Assembly (NCBI RefSeq): GCF_900129235.1 | Contig: NZ_FQUV01000006.1 | Location: forward strand, 124,001-188,000 | Source: Litoreibacter ascidiaceicola | GTDB lineage: Bacteria; Pseudomonadota; Alphaproteobacteria; Rhodobacterales; Rhodobacteraceae | Length of the DNA: 64,000 bases | Reading direction: 5' to 3' | Shown: positions 20,617 through 30,094 of the stretch, one piece after another | Position numbering within the stretch: position 1 is the stretch's first letter | How the letters are laid out: every line of letters begins with the position of its first letter | Notes under the pieces: model-generated | The model's database searches: none | What the model was told of the DNA's origin: nothing | Seen by the model: only the letters and a program-made list of their open reading frames with translations | Program-made: the position numbers and the translations under genes

Positions 20617-21273
20617 ATGATCGAACTTCTTGTCTTGGCGGGCATCGCCGTCTTTCTCATTCTCAAGTTGAAATCGGTGCTCGGCACACGTGAAGGTTTT
20701 GAGAAACCTCCGCTGCCGGTACCTCCCGCGAATGGCCCTGCACAAAAGGCCCGTCAAAAGTTCGAGGTTATCGACGGCGGCGTGGATCGCGATATCACTG
20801 ATCACGTTGACGAAGACAGCGACGCCGCGAAGGCTCTTGCGGAAATGAAGCGCGTTGACCCGTCCTTTGGGGTAAGTGACTTTCTTGGCGGCGCACGTGG
20901 CGCTTACGAGATGATCCTGATGGCCTTCGAGTTGGGCGAGATCGACGAAATCGCCCCGTTCCTATCCGGCGATGTTCTTGAGGCATTCGAAGAAGTGATC
21001 GAGCAGCGCCAAAAAGAAGGTCTTCTGGTTCAAGCAAACTTCGTTGGCGTCCGCGAATTGACGCTGCTTGACGCGGAATACGACAAAGACACCAAAGAAG
21101 GTGAGTTGAAGGTCAGATTTGTGGGTGAGCTTACATCTGTTGTCCGCGACTCCGCCGGCGACATTGTCGAAGGTGACCCGAATGCGATTAAGCGGGTCAA
21201 GGATGTCTGGACCTTTGCGCGCATCATGGGCAGTGACGATCCCAACTGGCAATTGGTCGCAACCGGGGAATGA
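20617..21273 (+). CDS. timA: Tim44/TimA domain membrane-associated protein
   Basis: Bacterial relative of mitochondrial Tim44. The 218 residues start with one transmembrane helix (IELLVLAGIAVFLILKL), then a Pro/Lys-rich linker, then the Tim44-like domain from about 85 to the end (AYEMILMAFELGEIDEIAPFLS, VRFVGELTSVV, VKDVWTFARIMGSDDPNW). Work in Caulobacter placed TimA at the membrane as a presumed import-type factor; I infer nothing about substrates here. It overlaps mltA by 4 bp, and smr follows, a conserved order in roseobacters. Confidence 0.9.
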   Translation: MIELLVLAGIAVFLILKLKSVLGTREGFEKPPLPVPPANGPAQKARQKFEVIDGGVDRDITDHVDEDSDAAKALAEMKRVDPSFGVSDFLGGARGAYEMILMAFELGEIDEIAPFLSGDVLEAFEEVIEQRQKEGLLVQANFVGVRELTLLDAEYDKDTKEGELKVRFVGELTSVVRDSAGDIVEGDPNAIKRVKDVWTFARIMGSDDPNWQLVATGE

Positions 21274-22307
21274 GGCATGTCCGGTGGGCAGCGGCAATAT
21301 TTGCGTTGGGGGCGACCATGACTCTCAACTCAGCTGACGCCGCGCCCACCTATGAAATCCTCAAATTCGAGGATTTGGACGGCTGGGAGGATGACGACCA
21401 TTCCGCCGCCCTTGCTGTGTTTCAGGAAACCTGTGCCGACATAAAAGATGCCGAGTGGGCAACCCTGTGTGCATTAGCGACAAGCCAACCATCAGCGCGC
21501 ACATTCTTTGAACTGTTCTTCCGCCCCGTTTTGATCAACGGAGAAGACCAAGCGCTGTTTACCGGTTATTTCGAACCGGAGCTGCGCGGTTCCCGAAGGC
21601 GCGGTGGACCATATCAATACCCGCTCCACAGCAAGCCTCCAGAAGTTCAGAACGGAAGCACATGGTTCTCGCGCCGTGAGATTGAAGAGCAAAACCTGCT
21701 GGACGGTCGAGGGCTGGAACTGGTCTGGATCGACGATCCGGTTGAAAAGTTTTTCCTGCAAGTTCAGGGATCGGGTCGCGTTAAGCTGGCCGAGGGCGGC
21801 GCGATGCGTGTGGGCTATGGTGGCAAGAATGGTCACGAATACAGGTCAATCGGTCAGGAGCTGATCCGCCGCGGTACTTATGAGCCCCATCAAGTATCGG
21901 CGCAGGTCATTCGGCGTTGGGTCCAGCGAAACCCGATTGAGGGGGCGGAGCTTCTGCGCCACAACCCGTCCTACGTGTTTTTCCGCGAAGTATCCGAGGT
22001 TCCTGCTGACAAGGGCCCGCTTGGTGCAATGAACCGCTCGATCACTCCCATGCGCTCCATCGCGGTTGATCCGAAGTTCAATACTTTGGGCGGACCGGTT
22101 TGGATAGAGAAAGGTGGCGCAAAGCCGCTGCACCGCTTGATGATCGCGCAGGATACGGGCTCTGCGATCAAAGGCGCGCAACGTGCGGATATTTACTATG
22201 GCACCGGTGATCAGGCAGGCCGCGCTGCGGGCCGCATCCGTGACCGCGGCAGGTTGGTTGCGTTGATGCCGATCCAGACTGCCTACACACTGGCCCCCGG
22301 CGGTTAA
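21270..22307 (+). CDS. mltA: Membrane-bound lytic murein transglycosylase A
   Basis: Cleaves peptidoglycan to 1,6-anhydromuropeptides. The 345-residue protein has a Sec signal peptide (residues 1 to about 24, ending SADA) without a lipobox cysteine, so it is probably periplasmic rather than lipoprotein. Domain features are LFTGYFEPEL, QVQGSGRVKL and the C-terminal 3D-type IAQDTGSAIKGAQRADIYYG with the catalytic Asp. The start overlaps timA by 4 bp. Confidence 0.95.
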   Translation: MRHVRWAAAIFALGATMTLNSADAAPTYEILKFEDLDGWEDDDHSAALAVFQETCADIKDAEWATLCALATSQPSARTFFELFFRPVLINGEDQALFTGYFEPELRGSRRRGGPYQYPLHSKPPEVQNGSTWFSRREIEEQNLLDGRGLELVWIDDPVEKFFLQVQGSGRVKLAEGGAMRVGYGGKNGHEYRSIGQELIRRGTYEPHQVSAQVIRRWVQRNPIEGAELLRHNPSYVFFREVSEVPADKGPLGAMNRSITPMRSIAVDPKFNTLGGPVWIEKGGAKPLHRLMIAQDTGSAIKGAQRADIYYGTGDQAGRAAGRIRDRGRLVALMPIQTAYTLAPGG

Positions 22308-22311
22308 CCGG

Positions 22312-22905
22312 ATGCGACGCGGTAAACGAAAGCTAAACCCAGAGGAGCAAGAGCTTTGGGCGCGCGTCACCGAGACGGCAATTCCAATGCAGGTGCGGTC
22401 GAAGTCAAAAATCTCGAACCAACCATTGAAAACCAAAGTTGCCGATCCCGTGTCGCCACGTCCCATCAAGTCATTCAAGCTTGGAGAGCGTGCAACCAGT
22501 AAGACGTCCAAACACAATCTGGCGCCAAGTCTGGACCAGCATTTGGCGAAGGCTCCCGTGGCGATGGACAAGAAAGCGTTCACGCGATTGAAGCAAGGCA
22601 AGCTAAGCCCCGAGGCGCGACTGGACTTGCATGGCATGACCCTTGATCAGGCACATCCGCGTCTTAACCGATTTATTCTCGATGCTCATGCGCAGGGTAA
22701 ACGGTTGGTTCTGGTTATCACGGGCAAAGGAAAAAGCCGCGATGACGGGGGGCCGATCCCCACACGGTTGGGCGTTTTGCGTCATCAGGTTCCGAATTGG
22801 TTCCAACAATACCCGCTGAAACCCCATATTTTACAGGTAACACAAGCAAGCCTGAAGCATGGCGGTTCAGGTGCGTATTACGTCTACCTCAGGCGTACGC
22901 GGTAA
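22312..22905 (+). CDS. Smr-domain protein
   Basis: Stand-alone Smr domain, a nuclease module also found at the end of MutS2. The first 95 residues are basic and low-complexity; the Smr fold follows with LDLHG at 104-108, TGKG near 137-140 and HGGSGAYYVYLRR at the end. In known Smr proteins these motifs surround the nucleic-acid cleavage site. Starts 4 bp after mltA. Its last 39 bp overlap the opposite-strand MFS gene. Confidence 0.92.
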   Translation: MRRGKRKLNPEEQELWARVTETAIPMQVRSKSKISNQPLKTKVADPVSPRPIKSFKLGERATSKTSKHNLAPSLDQHLAKAPVAMDKKAFTRLKQGKLSPEARLDLHGMTLDQAHPRLNRFILDAHAQGKRLVLVITGKGKSRDDGGPIPTRLGVLRHQVPNWFQQYPLKPHILQVTQASLKHGGSGAYYVYLRRTR

Positions 22906-24111
22906 ATGAGATCGCGCCTTTTTCAGGCCGGTCATTGCGAATGCAGTTGCCGCGATCATGTATAGGGCGACCCAAACCATCTGCCGCGTGTAATCAATCC
23001 CGAAGTCGATAATCAGGCCGGTTAATCCCGGCCCGATGGCGGAGCCAAACACCATGATAGCGGTGGCCATTGCCTTAATGCTTCCCAAGTACCGAGTTCC
23101 GAAAAACTCGGCCCAGAACGCTGCGGGAAGGGTCGCCTGCATGCCGGACGTCATGGCGAAAAACGCAATGCCAAGGGCGCCTCCGACCAGTGATGTGCTT
23201 TGTGAGAATACCAGAAACCCTACAGCCAAGGGCAGCGTGTAAACCGACATCATCCGGCCGGTGCCAAATCTGTCGATCGCAAAGCCTGACACGATCATCG
23301 CGCAGATCGACATGCCTGTGTAAACGGGAAAGAGTTGGACAAGCTCGAGATGGCTCCACCCTTTTACGTCTGCCAAATGGACTTGAAGAAAGAAGAACGC
23401 AGTTCCGAAGGCGGGCGGGCCAATCAATACAGGCACAACCATCCAGAACAGTGGTGATCGCAATACTTCAAGCCGCGTCCAGTGATGCCCTCCCATACCC
23501 GATACATGATCATCAGATGACGACGATTGGGGCGTGCGTTCTTGCTTTAATAGCAGAAATACCAAGGGCGAGATGACGACAAGCGCGCCACAAGCGATAA
23601 GCCATGAGCTGCGCCAACCTATCAACCCCATCAGGGCTACGAACAGGATTGGCAGTAATGCCTCCCCGATCGAGAACCCAAAGCTTGCAACAGCGAGTGC
23701 CCGGCCCCTTGCAGCCACAAACCATCGCGCCATTGCCGTGCTTGCCACGTGGCTGGACATTCCTTGCCCCATCAAGCGCAGCATAAAGATAAGCGCGACG
23801 AGCATTGGCACTGATGAAACGAAGGCCATCGAGGCGCAGGCAAGTGCCAGGACAATAAGAACTGTTGGTCCCAGAACACGCACCCTTAGCAAGTCCGTCA
23901 GGACGCCGGCCCAGACCATCACAGCGGCGGAGCACAGCGTGCCCAACATATAGATGCCGCCCCACGCCGCATATGTCAGCCCGAACTCTGCGCGAATTTC
24001 GCCTGCGAAAATCGAAAGGAAAAAAGTTTGCCCGAACGATGATGCGAATGTGAGGAGCAGTCCCGCGCTAAGCCAATGGGCGTTGCTGCGAATAAATCGA
24101 AGGGTATCCAC
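22867..24111 (-). CDS. Major facilitator superfamily transporter
   Basis: Twelve-helix MFS permease of 414 residues, substrate unknown. Motif A-like RFGTGRMM follows the sixth to eighth helices, and the first half has GVLTDLLRVRVLG. The closest impression is of oxalate/formate antiporter-like or monocarboxylate-type roseobacter MFS proteins, but this is not specific. The start is a GTG at 24111 overlapping the upstream hydrolase stop by one base (TAGTG), so the two are translationally coupled. The 3' end overlaps smr by 39 bp. Confidence 0.85.
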   Translation of the reverse strand: MDTLRFIRSNAHWLSAGLLLTFASSFGQTFFLSIFAGEIRAEFGLTYAAWGGIYMLGTLCSAAVMVWAGVLTDLLRVRVLGPTVLIVLALACASMAFVSSVPMLVALIFMLRLMGQGMSSHVASTAMARWFVAARGRALAVASFGFSIGEALLPILFVALMGLIGWRSSWLIACGALVVISPLVFLLLKQERTPQSSSSDDHVSGMGGHHWTRLEVLRSPLFWMVVPVLIGPPAFGTAFFFLQVHLADVKGWSHLELVQLFPVYTGMSICAMIVSGFAIDRFGTGRMMSVYTLPLAVGFLVFSQSTSLVGGALGIAFFAMTSGMQATLPAAFWAEFFGTRYLGSIKAMATAIMVFGSAIGPGLTGLIIDFGIDYTRQMVWVALYMIAATAFAMTGLKKARSHLPRTPEVDVIRT

Positions 24112-25202
24112 TACCGGCTCGCCACCGGTGATAGGATTAACGCTGTGGCGTTCTGAACGGTCAAAACTGACCCCGGCAATAGGCCGATGCGCGCGCCGTC
24201 GCGGGAAAGAGCGTTTTCCAAGTCTGGTATCTGACCTAGCAGCTTTAGCAACGCTGGTGATTTGGCCGCCGGAAAGTGGTTAGTTCCACCTTCGCTATAC
24301 GCAGTCACGTCAACATATGTGATGTCATATTCAGCAATTTCGCTCACATCTTCGAGCCGCCCAAGTCGGTTCTTCTGACCAGTTAGCTGTTCGATCAAAC
24401 GTAGCGCGCGGTCTTTCTTGGACGAGAAGATGATGAATGGGTCAGGCAGCTCCCCGATGGCATCGGCTTGCGACTTGAAGACATCCAGATCAAGGTCTGG
24501 AGACATGAGAACAACGCCACCAATCCTGTTGAGCGCACGCGTGTTACCCGAAACACTAAGTTCCCGCAGAGTTTCCATTGTGACCATTGAGCCAAGGGAA
24601 TGCGCAACGAGGATGACTTCGCGGGCGTTTGATCTGGTTGCAACCTCAATCAAACGACGCAATCCGTCGCGGGCGAACAGCGCGCTATCACGGTCATAAG
24701 CATAATTCAGGGGGTTCCCAGCAGAAGGCCATGAATAAGTTATCGCGACACCGGGCAGGCCAAGATCGTGGCTCATCTGTGCGATACGATACAGGCCGTC
24801 GCTGAACCGGTTGTTGAACCCATGGATATAGATGATCACAGCGCGATCTTTCGCGTTCTTGGTCGCGAGCTCCTTGTTCAACGCTGCCCGCATTCCGGTG
24901 CTGTTTTCAAAAGCCTCGGTGCTTGCCAACAGGAAGTGCTTCTGTGGGTCAGGTTTCGCATTTGGCCACTCGATCTGCCCCGCCTTGTGAACCGGCGGTA
25001 TGGAGACATCCACGAGACCGTAGATTGATTTGCGCGAGCGAAGCGTTCCGAACGGAAGACGATCTGTTTGGCGCGTTGTGGCAAAAAAGATCGGACGCTC
25101 CACCGCGGGTGTTAAACCGGCAGGAATACGGGCAAGCCCTCCTTTGTGCGTGCACGCTGTCAGCAAAATAACAGCGAAAAGGAGGAGGGCTTTGGCTTTC
25201 AT
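24111..25202 (-). CDS. Lipoprotein alpha/beta hydrolase (DUF900 family)
   Basis: Predicted lipoprotein serine hydrolase of 363 residues. The signal peptide ends in the lipobox LTAC with lipidated Cys17. The hydrolase fold shows the oxyanion segment YIHGFNN near 125-131 and nucleophile elbow AHSLGS with Ser at about 202, then MSPDLDLDVF. DUF900 proteins are esterase-like with unknown natural substrates. It is coupled to the downstream MFS gene, which hints at hydrolysis of something that is then transported; this is inference. It starts 4 bp downstream of the hslU stop. Confidence 0.88.
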   Translation of the reverse strand: MKAKALLLFAVILLTACTHKGGLARIPAGLTPAVERPIFFATTRQTDRLPFGTLRSRKSIYGLVDVSIPPVHKAGQIEWPNAKPDPQKHFLLASTEAFENSTGMRAALNKELATKNAKDRAVIIYIHGFNNRFSDGLYRIAQMSHDLGLPGVAITYSWPSAGNPLNYAYDRDSALFARDGLRRLIEVATRSNAREVILVAHSLGSMVTMETLRELSVSGNTRALNRIGGVVLMSPDLDLDVFKSQADAIGELPDPFIIFSSKKDRALRLIEQLTGQKNRLGRLEDVSEIAEYDITYVDVTAYSEGGTNHFPAAKSPALLKLLGQIPDLENALSRDGARIGLLPGSVLTVQNATALILSPVASR

Positions 25203-25206
25203 ATTG

Positions 25207-26526
25207 TCACAGCACGTATTTGCTGAGGTCCGCTGATCTGCTCAGCTCGCCCAGATGTGTTTCGACAAAATCGGCATCGACCACGACGTTCTCGCCAGCG
25301 CGATCAGGTGCGGTGAAGCTTAGATCCTCGAAGACACGTTCCATAACGGTGTAAAGCCTGCGGGCGCCGATATTTTCAACGGATTGGTTCACCTCGGCGG
25401 CGATCCGCGCCAAAGCCGCGATCCCATTGTCTGTGAAGGATACCTTCACCTCTTCGGTGCCCATCAATGCTGTGTACTGAAGCGTCAGCGCATTATCGGT
25501 TTCGGTCAGGATGCGTACAAAATCTTCTTCCGTCAGGGCGCGGAGTTCGACCCGAATAGGAAGACGTCCTTGCAACTCTGGCAGCAAATCCGAAGGCTTG
25601 GCGATGTGGAATGCACCAGACGCGATGAAGAGAACGTGGTCGGTTTTTACCGGACCATGTTTGGTCGACACTGTCGTACCTTCAATAAGTGGCAGCAAAT
25701 CACGCTGAACGCCTTCGCGGCTGACATCTGCCCCGCGCGCATCGGCACGCGCACAGACCTTGTCGATCTCGTCAAGGAAAACGATCCCGTTTTGCTCTAC
25801 CGCTTCGATGGCGTTTTCTGTCACGGCCTCCTGATCAAGCAGTTTGTCAGCTTCATCGGCAACAAGCACTTCATAGGATTCAGACACCTTCAGTTTGCGC
25901 TTGGTGGTTTTGCCACCCATGGCTTTGCCGAACAGGTCTCCGAGGTTCATCATGCCGGGGCCACCACCCATGCCGGGCTGGCCGGGGACTTCAAACATCT
26001 GGAATGGGTTGCCGCCGCTATTGTCGGCGATGTCCAACTCGATCTCTTTATCATCAAGCAGCCCGTCGCGTAGTTTCTTGCGAAACATTTCACGTGTGCC
26101 TTCGCGGGCGTCAGTTCCGGCAAGGGCATCAATAACGCGTTCTTCTGCAGCTTCATGTGCGGCCGCTTTGACATCTTCACGCATCTGTTCGCGGGTCATG
26201 ATTATCGCAGCGTCAACCAAGTCGCGCACAATCTGCTCCACATCGCGGCCAACATAACCGACTTCGGTGAATTTAGTCGCTTCGACCTTCAAGAACGGTG
26301 CGCGGGCAAGCTTGGCCAAACGGCGCGAAATTTCGGTTTTACCTACGCCGGTGGGGCCGATCATCAGGATATTCTTCGGGTATACTTCGTCACGAAGATC
26401 GTCAGCCAGTTGCTTGCGCCGCCAACGGTTTCGTAAAGCCACTGCAACGGCTCTTTTGGCGTCTTTTTGCCCGATAATGAATCGATCCAGCTCGGATACG
26501 ATTTCGCGGGGGGTTAGGTCGGTCAC
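25207..26526 (-). CDS. hslU: HslU ATPase subunit of the HslUV protease
   Basis: AAA+ unfoldase that feeds proteins to HslV. The 439-residue protein has Walker A GPTGVGKT at 57-64, Walker [11 protein letters not shown] in the middle, the I-domain (about 110-240) with a Gly/Met/Pro-rich [12 protein letters not shown] stretch, and the C-terminal KYVL tail that docks into HslV. Unlike the standard hslVU pair, hslV is 1.6 kb upstream; between them lie a membrane protein on the same strand and a divergent DM13 gene, so hslU likely has its own promoter in 26527-26685. Confidence 0.97.
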   Translation of the reverse strand: MTDLTPREIVSELDRFIIGQKDAKRAVAVALRNRWRRKQLADDLRDEVYPKNILMIGPTGVGKTEISRRLAKLARAPFLKVEATKFTEVGYVGRDVEQIVRDLVDAAIIMTREQMREDVKAAAHEAAEERVIDALAGTDAREGTREMFRKKLRDGLLDDKEIELDIADNSGGNPFQMFEVPGQPGMGGGPGMMNLGDLFGKAMGGKTTKRKLKVSESYEVLVADEADKLLDQEAVTENAIEAVEQNGIVFLDEIDKVCARADARGADVSREGVQRDLLPLIEGTTVSTKHGPVKTDHVLFIASGAFHIAKPSDLLPELQGRLPIRVELRALTEEDFVRILTETDNALTLQYTALMGTEEVKVSFTDNGIAALARIAAEVNQSVENIGARRLYTVMERVFEDLSFTAPDRAGENVVVDADFVETHLGELSRSADLSKYVL

Positions 26527-26685
26527 GGCGACATCCTTCTAGTTTGAGATTGTTTTAGACCTATGGTTCCTCACCCGCAACTTGAAGGGTTGCCTCACAG
26601 GTGTTGACGTTTGCGTGTGAGGGCTTCCGATTTACAGAATTCCGTCGAATACTCGAACCCAAGAGTTCAACCAAAGGAGCATCCC

Positions 26686-27069
26686 ATGATCTCTCGTCGA
26701 GCTATTTTACGCGGCGCGGTCACCGTTTCGACTGTTGCAGCCCTTCCGGCATTTGCGGGCGGCCACGGCCGTATCGGCAAGTTTAAAGGCGCAAGCAATC
26801 ACAAGACCACGGGTCGCGCCGAGCTTGTTAAGTCTGGTTCCGGAGGTTCTGTGGAGCTGATGGGCGACTTCACTTTTGACGGCGCCCCCGACCCTAAAGT
26901 CGCTTTGGGCAAGAATGGGTACGATCCAAAAACTTTGATGGGTCCCCTAAAGTCGAACAACGGCGCTTCCACATACAAGATTCCTGCGGGAATCAACCCC
27001 GATGACTACAACGAGGTCTGGATCTGGTGCGAAAAGTTCAACGTGCCGCTGGGCGTTGCCAAGCTGTAA
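26686..27069 (+). CDS. Tat-exported DM13 domain protein
   Basis: A 127-residue protein with an N-terminal twin-arginine signal (SRRAILRG, then hydrophobic VTVSTVAALPAFA) and a DM13 domain from about residue 28: GKFKGASNHKTTGRAEL, DFTFDGAPDPKVALG and a C-terminal VWIWCEKFNVPLG. In DM13 proteins this domain, with its single conserved Cys, is suspected to bind a redox cofactor or electron acceptor. Start ATG 26686 follows AAAGGAG. A TTGACG hexamer at 26604-26609 may be the promoter -35. It ends base-to-base with the convergent membrane-protein gene. Confidence 0.88.
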   Translation: MISRRAILRGAVTVSTVAALPAFAGGHGRIGKFKGASNHKTTGRAELVKSGSGGSVELMGDFTFDGAPDPKVALGKNGYDPKTLMGPLKSNNGASTYKIPAGINPDDYNEVWIWCEKFNVPLGVAKL

Positions 27070-28155
27070 TCACTCGGACACCGCTAGACCGTCCTCATAG
27101 GGTGGCAGGCGGTGTTTGCCCGGAAAGTCGGGCAGTAGACCAAGCAGCCAAGCGCGGGTTTGCGTCCAGAACGCACCCAGCGAGGTTACGAAAAGGCCAA
27201 GCACAAGCATGGTCAGAACGGGTGCCCAATCGGCGCCCGTTTCATTGATTGCCGAGGCCAACAACAGCCCCATATACACCAATCCAGCGGTCAGAAAGCT
27301 GCGCCGGTCAATGATGATCGCCAACAGCGTGAATAGCGCTAGAACAACAATTGCGAGGGTCGTGCCAACAGTGCCGCCGGCTTGATAATTCGACATCACC
27401 AGTGTGTTTACCAAGGCAGGGGCTGCGAGGATATGTAGCCAAAAGGCAGATGCCGATTTGCGGCTAACCCTATGGGGGTCCTGTAGGTCAAACCATAGCG
27501 CGCCAACAAAGGCGAAAACGCCAAACACGAGCGTCCCAAGGGCAAGATATGGCTGGCGTCGCAGATCGAAATAGTCGGTTAGACCCGCATCGTTCGATGC
27601 ACTGCCCGGAAACATTAAGTCAACAGCGCCGACGATCGTGATGATGCCAAACACGCCAAGTGCGAACATGGCGAAAGGCAATCGGAACACGCGAAAATAG
27701 CCCAGCATGCCTGCTATGCCGACCACGCCAAGGATTACCGTTTTCAAGGGCGTCATATCCCCGTATTTACCAATGATTGCCGCTACGACCGTTAGTGCGA
27801 GGGTCGAGGCAAACGCGATACAAAGCGCAATTGATGGCAACGACATGCGGCGCTTCTTGGTGAAGTAGAAGGCCAGCGCAACAGAAATCACCATTGCGAA
27901 TGCGGGTATCAAGGCCACCTCGCCGAAGATTGCTGTCAGGCCGATCAATCCGGACATCAGCAAGCCAAGGCCAACCGTCACGAAAATCTCGGCAAAGCCC
28001 TTGAACAGCTCGAACGGCTCATCATCGCCAATCATGTTGGCGCGGTAGCCTTGCCGCTGGTCTGACAAAATCATCAGTTTGCTGGCTTGGACCTCGTCCA
28101 AAACACCGGACGCGACCGCGGCGCGAAGATCGTCGCGCGAAACACCCTCACTCAT
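27070..28155 (-). CDS. Polytopic membrane protein of unknown function between hslV and hslU
   Basis: The 361-residue product has a cytoplasmic-looking N-terminal segment of about 65 residues with a helical [15 protein letters not shown] motif resembling DUF2157-type proteins, then about ten hydrophobic helices, and a short polar C-terminus. I do not recognise a catalytic motif. It overlaps the end of hslV by 8 bp, so it is translated from the hslV mRNA. Its stop touches the stop of the convergent DM13 gene with no spacer. A role in heat-shock proteolysis can only be inferred from position. Confidence 0.8.
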   Translation of the reverse strand: MSEGVSRDDLRAAVASGVLDEVQASKLMILSDQRQGYRANMIGDDEPFELFKGFAEIFVTVGLGLLMSGLIGLTAIFGEVALIPAFAMVISVALAFYFTKKRRMSLPSIALCIAFASTLALTVVAAIIGKYGDMTPLKTVILGVVGIAGMLGYFRVFRLPFAMFALGVFGIITIVGAVDLMFPGSASNDAGLTDYFDLRRQPYLALGTLVFGVFAFVGALWFDLQDPHRVSRKSASAFWLHILAAPALVNTLVMSNYQAGGTVGTTLAIVVLALFTLLAIIIDRRSFLTAGLVYMGLLLASAINETGADWAPVLTMLVLGLFVTSLGAFWTQTRAWLLGLLPDFPGKHRLPPYEDGLAVSE

Positions 28156-28705
28156 CGATTGTCTCGACGGTTAAATTGCCGTTTGTGTAAACGCAAATGT
28201 CCGCTGCGATCTTCATTGCGTCCCGCGCAATGGTCTCAGCGTCTTTGTCGGTGTCCATCATGGCACGACCTGCCGCGAGCGCGAAATTCCCGCCAGAGCC
28301 GATGGCTGTGACATCGTGTTCCGGTTCCAGCACGTCCCCTGCGCCAGTGATGACGAACAGGTCTTTACCGTCAGTGACGATCAGCATGGCTTCCAGATTC
28401 TTCAGGTATTTGTCGGTGCGCCAGTCCTTGGCCAATTCAACCGCAGCGCGCGCCAGTTGGCCGGGCACGGCCTCCAGCTTGCTTTCGAGCCGTTCAAGCA
28501 AAGTGAACGCATCAGCGGTAGATCCCGCAAAACCGGCAACGACATCCATCCCCCCCGGAGACAGGCGGCGGACCTTGCGCGCGGTGCCTTTCATCACGGT
28601 TTGGCCGACAGAAACCTGCCCATCCCCCGCGATAACCACTTTACCGCCCTTGCGGACGCCAATGATGGTGGTGCCGTGCCAGCCGGGAAATTTGTCGTCA
28701 GACAT
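28148..28705 (-). CDS. hslV: HslV peptidase subunit of the HslUV protease
   Basis: Threonine peptidase of the two-component ATP-dependent protease. I chose ATG 28705 ([11 protein letters not shown]) behind AAGGAGA, giving 185 residues; the longer frame to 28759 runs through the promoter. The propeptide ends at Gly11, exposing catalytic Thr12 (GTTIIGVRK). Further signatures are [17 protein letters not shown] and [12 protein letters not shown] heat-shock-type promoter lies just upstream. The next gene in the operon is the membrane protein, not hslU. Confidence 0.96.
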   Translation of the reverse strand: MSDDKFPGWHGTTIIGVRKGGKVVIAGDGQVSVGQTVMKGTARKVRRLSPGGMDVVAGFAGSTADAFTLLERLESKLEAVPGQLARAAVELAKDWRTDKYLKNLEAMLIVTDGKDLFVITGAGDVLEPEHDVTAIGSGGNFALAAGRAMMDTDKDAETIARDAMKIAADICVYTNGNLTVETIDE

Positions 28706-28730
28706 GCCGCTCTCCTTAGTTCTTTGAGGA

Positions 28731-28759
28731 CATATAGTCATGGATGGGAGTGAGCGCAA
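28731..28759 (-). promoter_or_regulatory. Promoter candidate for hslV
   Basis: On the minus strand TTGCGC (28759-28754) and TATATG (28736-28731) are separated by 17 bp, 26 bp before the start codon. Read as CTTTGC and CTATATG it also resembles the alphaproteobacterial RpoH consensus, which would fit a heat-shock protease. The match is by eye only. Confidence 0.4.
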
Positions 28760-28883
28760 AGAGGTGTCAGAAACCCTTCAGAATTGATTTCTTGCATTCG
28801 GGTGGCACCGTTTCCCCGCAATTTTGCCTAAAAGTTCAGGTAAATTAGAATCGTCTAGATCATAAATTATAAAGAGCAGAGCA

Positions 28884-30080
28884 GTGCCCGACTTATTACT
28901 GGGCGGTATTGCGATTAACGAGGTCCTCGTTGACCCCAATGGCGCAAACAACTTTGACACGGATGGAAACGGCGTCGCACGTGGCGGCGACGAATTTCTT
29001 GAGCTTATAAACACCTCGGGCAGCGCAATAGACATTTCAGGCCTCGAGCTTTGGGACGCTGGCCGCGACAACTGGTTTACCTTCCCCCCTGGCACTGTTT
29101 TGGAATCGGGGGCGGTAGCTGTCGTCGTGCGCAATGTCCAAAGTGGAGGCAGTCTTCCCAGTGTGACTGGCGACAATCTGGCGTTTGACGCCAATTATAG
29201 CAGCAACGTGTTCAACAACGGCGGCGACAATCTGGTTGTCTATGACCCTGCGAATGACGAATTCATTCAAGCCACATTCAACGGCGATGCCTTGGATGAT
29301 CCAACAACAGGCTCTAACTATACTGGATTTTCGAGTACAGCCACACGTGTTGGCTCGGGCGAAAACTTCGGAAATGATCAAGACGGGTTCTCGATTCAGC
29401 GCGGCGGGGCAAGTTTCACCAACAATTCTACTCCAACGCCCGGTTCGCAAAATGTGTGCTTTGCTTCCGGAGCCGTTCTGGAAACACCGCAAGGATTTAC
29501 CAGTATCGAGCGGTTGCGCGTGGGTGACTTTGTGAACACCCGCGACGATGGTTTCCAGCCGATCCGTTGGATATTCGCGCGGCGCGTTAGCGCCTGGGAT
29601 CTTCTGGCTGATGACAATCTTGCACCTATCTCCATCAACGCGAAGGCTGTCGGGCTCGCCACCGGACAAAGCCCACTTCGCGTGTCGCGTCAACACCGGC
29701 TTCTTGTCACCGGCAAGATTGCGCAGCGCATGTTTGGCCACAACGAGCTTCTCGTCCCCGCGAAAGACTTGTTGGGCTGTGCTGGTGTTTCGATTGATAC
29801 CTCGAAGACGGCCTTCTTTTACTTCCACCTGCTTCTGGACGGCCACCACGTTCTGAACGCCAATGGCGTGGCCGCAGAAAGCTTGTATCTTGGGCCTGAG
29901 TCGCTTGAAGCGGTTTCAAGCACTGCGCGTGAAGAGTTGGCGATCCTTTTTCCGGAGGGGCTTGCCAAAGTCATGATGGTGCAACCATGTCCTGTGAGGC
30001 CATTACAGTCCGGTGCGCGGGTGCGGCATATGATTGACCGATATGTAAAAAACGAAAAAGCGCCCCTTTGCGCATTTTAG
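28884..30080 (+). CDS. Lamin-tail domain plus Hint (hedgehog/intein) domain protein
   Basis: A 398-residue protein with two modules. Residues about 8-185 form a lamin-tail (LTD) domain (GIAINEVLVDPNG, DEFLELINTSGSAIDISGLEL). Residues about 191-345 form a Hint domain: Cys192 at its first position (NVCFASGAVLETP), IERLRVGDFV, the B-block VSRQHRLLV with His271, and GHHVLNANGVAAESL. Hint domains of this kind are frequent in roseobacters and can self-cleave at the Cys, but here no C-extein beyond about 55 residues exists. No signal peptide is seen; type I secretion is possible. Start is GTG 28884 with a weak SD; it faces hslV divergently. Confidence 0.88.
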   Translation: MPDLLLGGIAINEVLVDPNGANNFDTDGNGVARGGDEFLELINTSGSAIDISGLELWDAGRDNWFTFPPGTVLESGAVAVVVRNVQSGGSLPSVTGDNLAFDANYSSNVFNNGGDNLVVYDPANDEFIQATFNGDALDDPTTGSNYTGFSSTATRVGSGENFGNDQDGFSIQRGGASFTNNSTPTPGSQNVCFASGAVLETPQGFTSIERLRVGDFVNTRDDGFQPIRWIFARRVSAWDLLADDNLAPISINAKAVGLATGQSPLRVSRQHRLLVTGKIAQRMFGHNELLVPAKDLLGCAGVSIDTSKTAFFYFHLLLDGHHVLNANGVAAESLYLGPESLEAVSSTAREELAILFPEGLAKVMMVQPCPVRPLQSGARVRHMIDRYVKNEKAPLCAF

Positions 30081-30094
30081 AATGGTTCAAATAT

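Noticed and set aside
26085-26100. A third parS-like sequence (TTTCACGTG) within hslU
   Set aside because: Only the central part matches and the second arm reads TGTGCC rather than AAACA, so it is not a parS by consensus.
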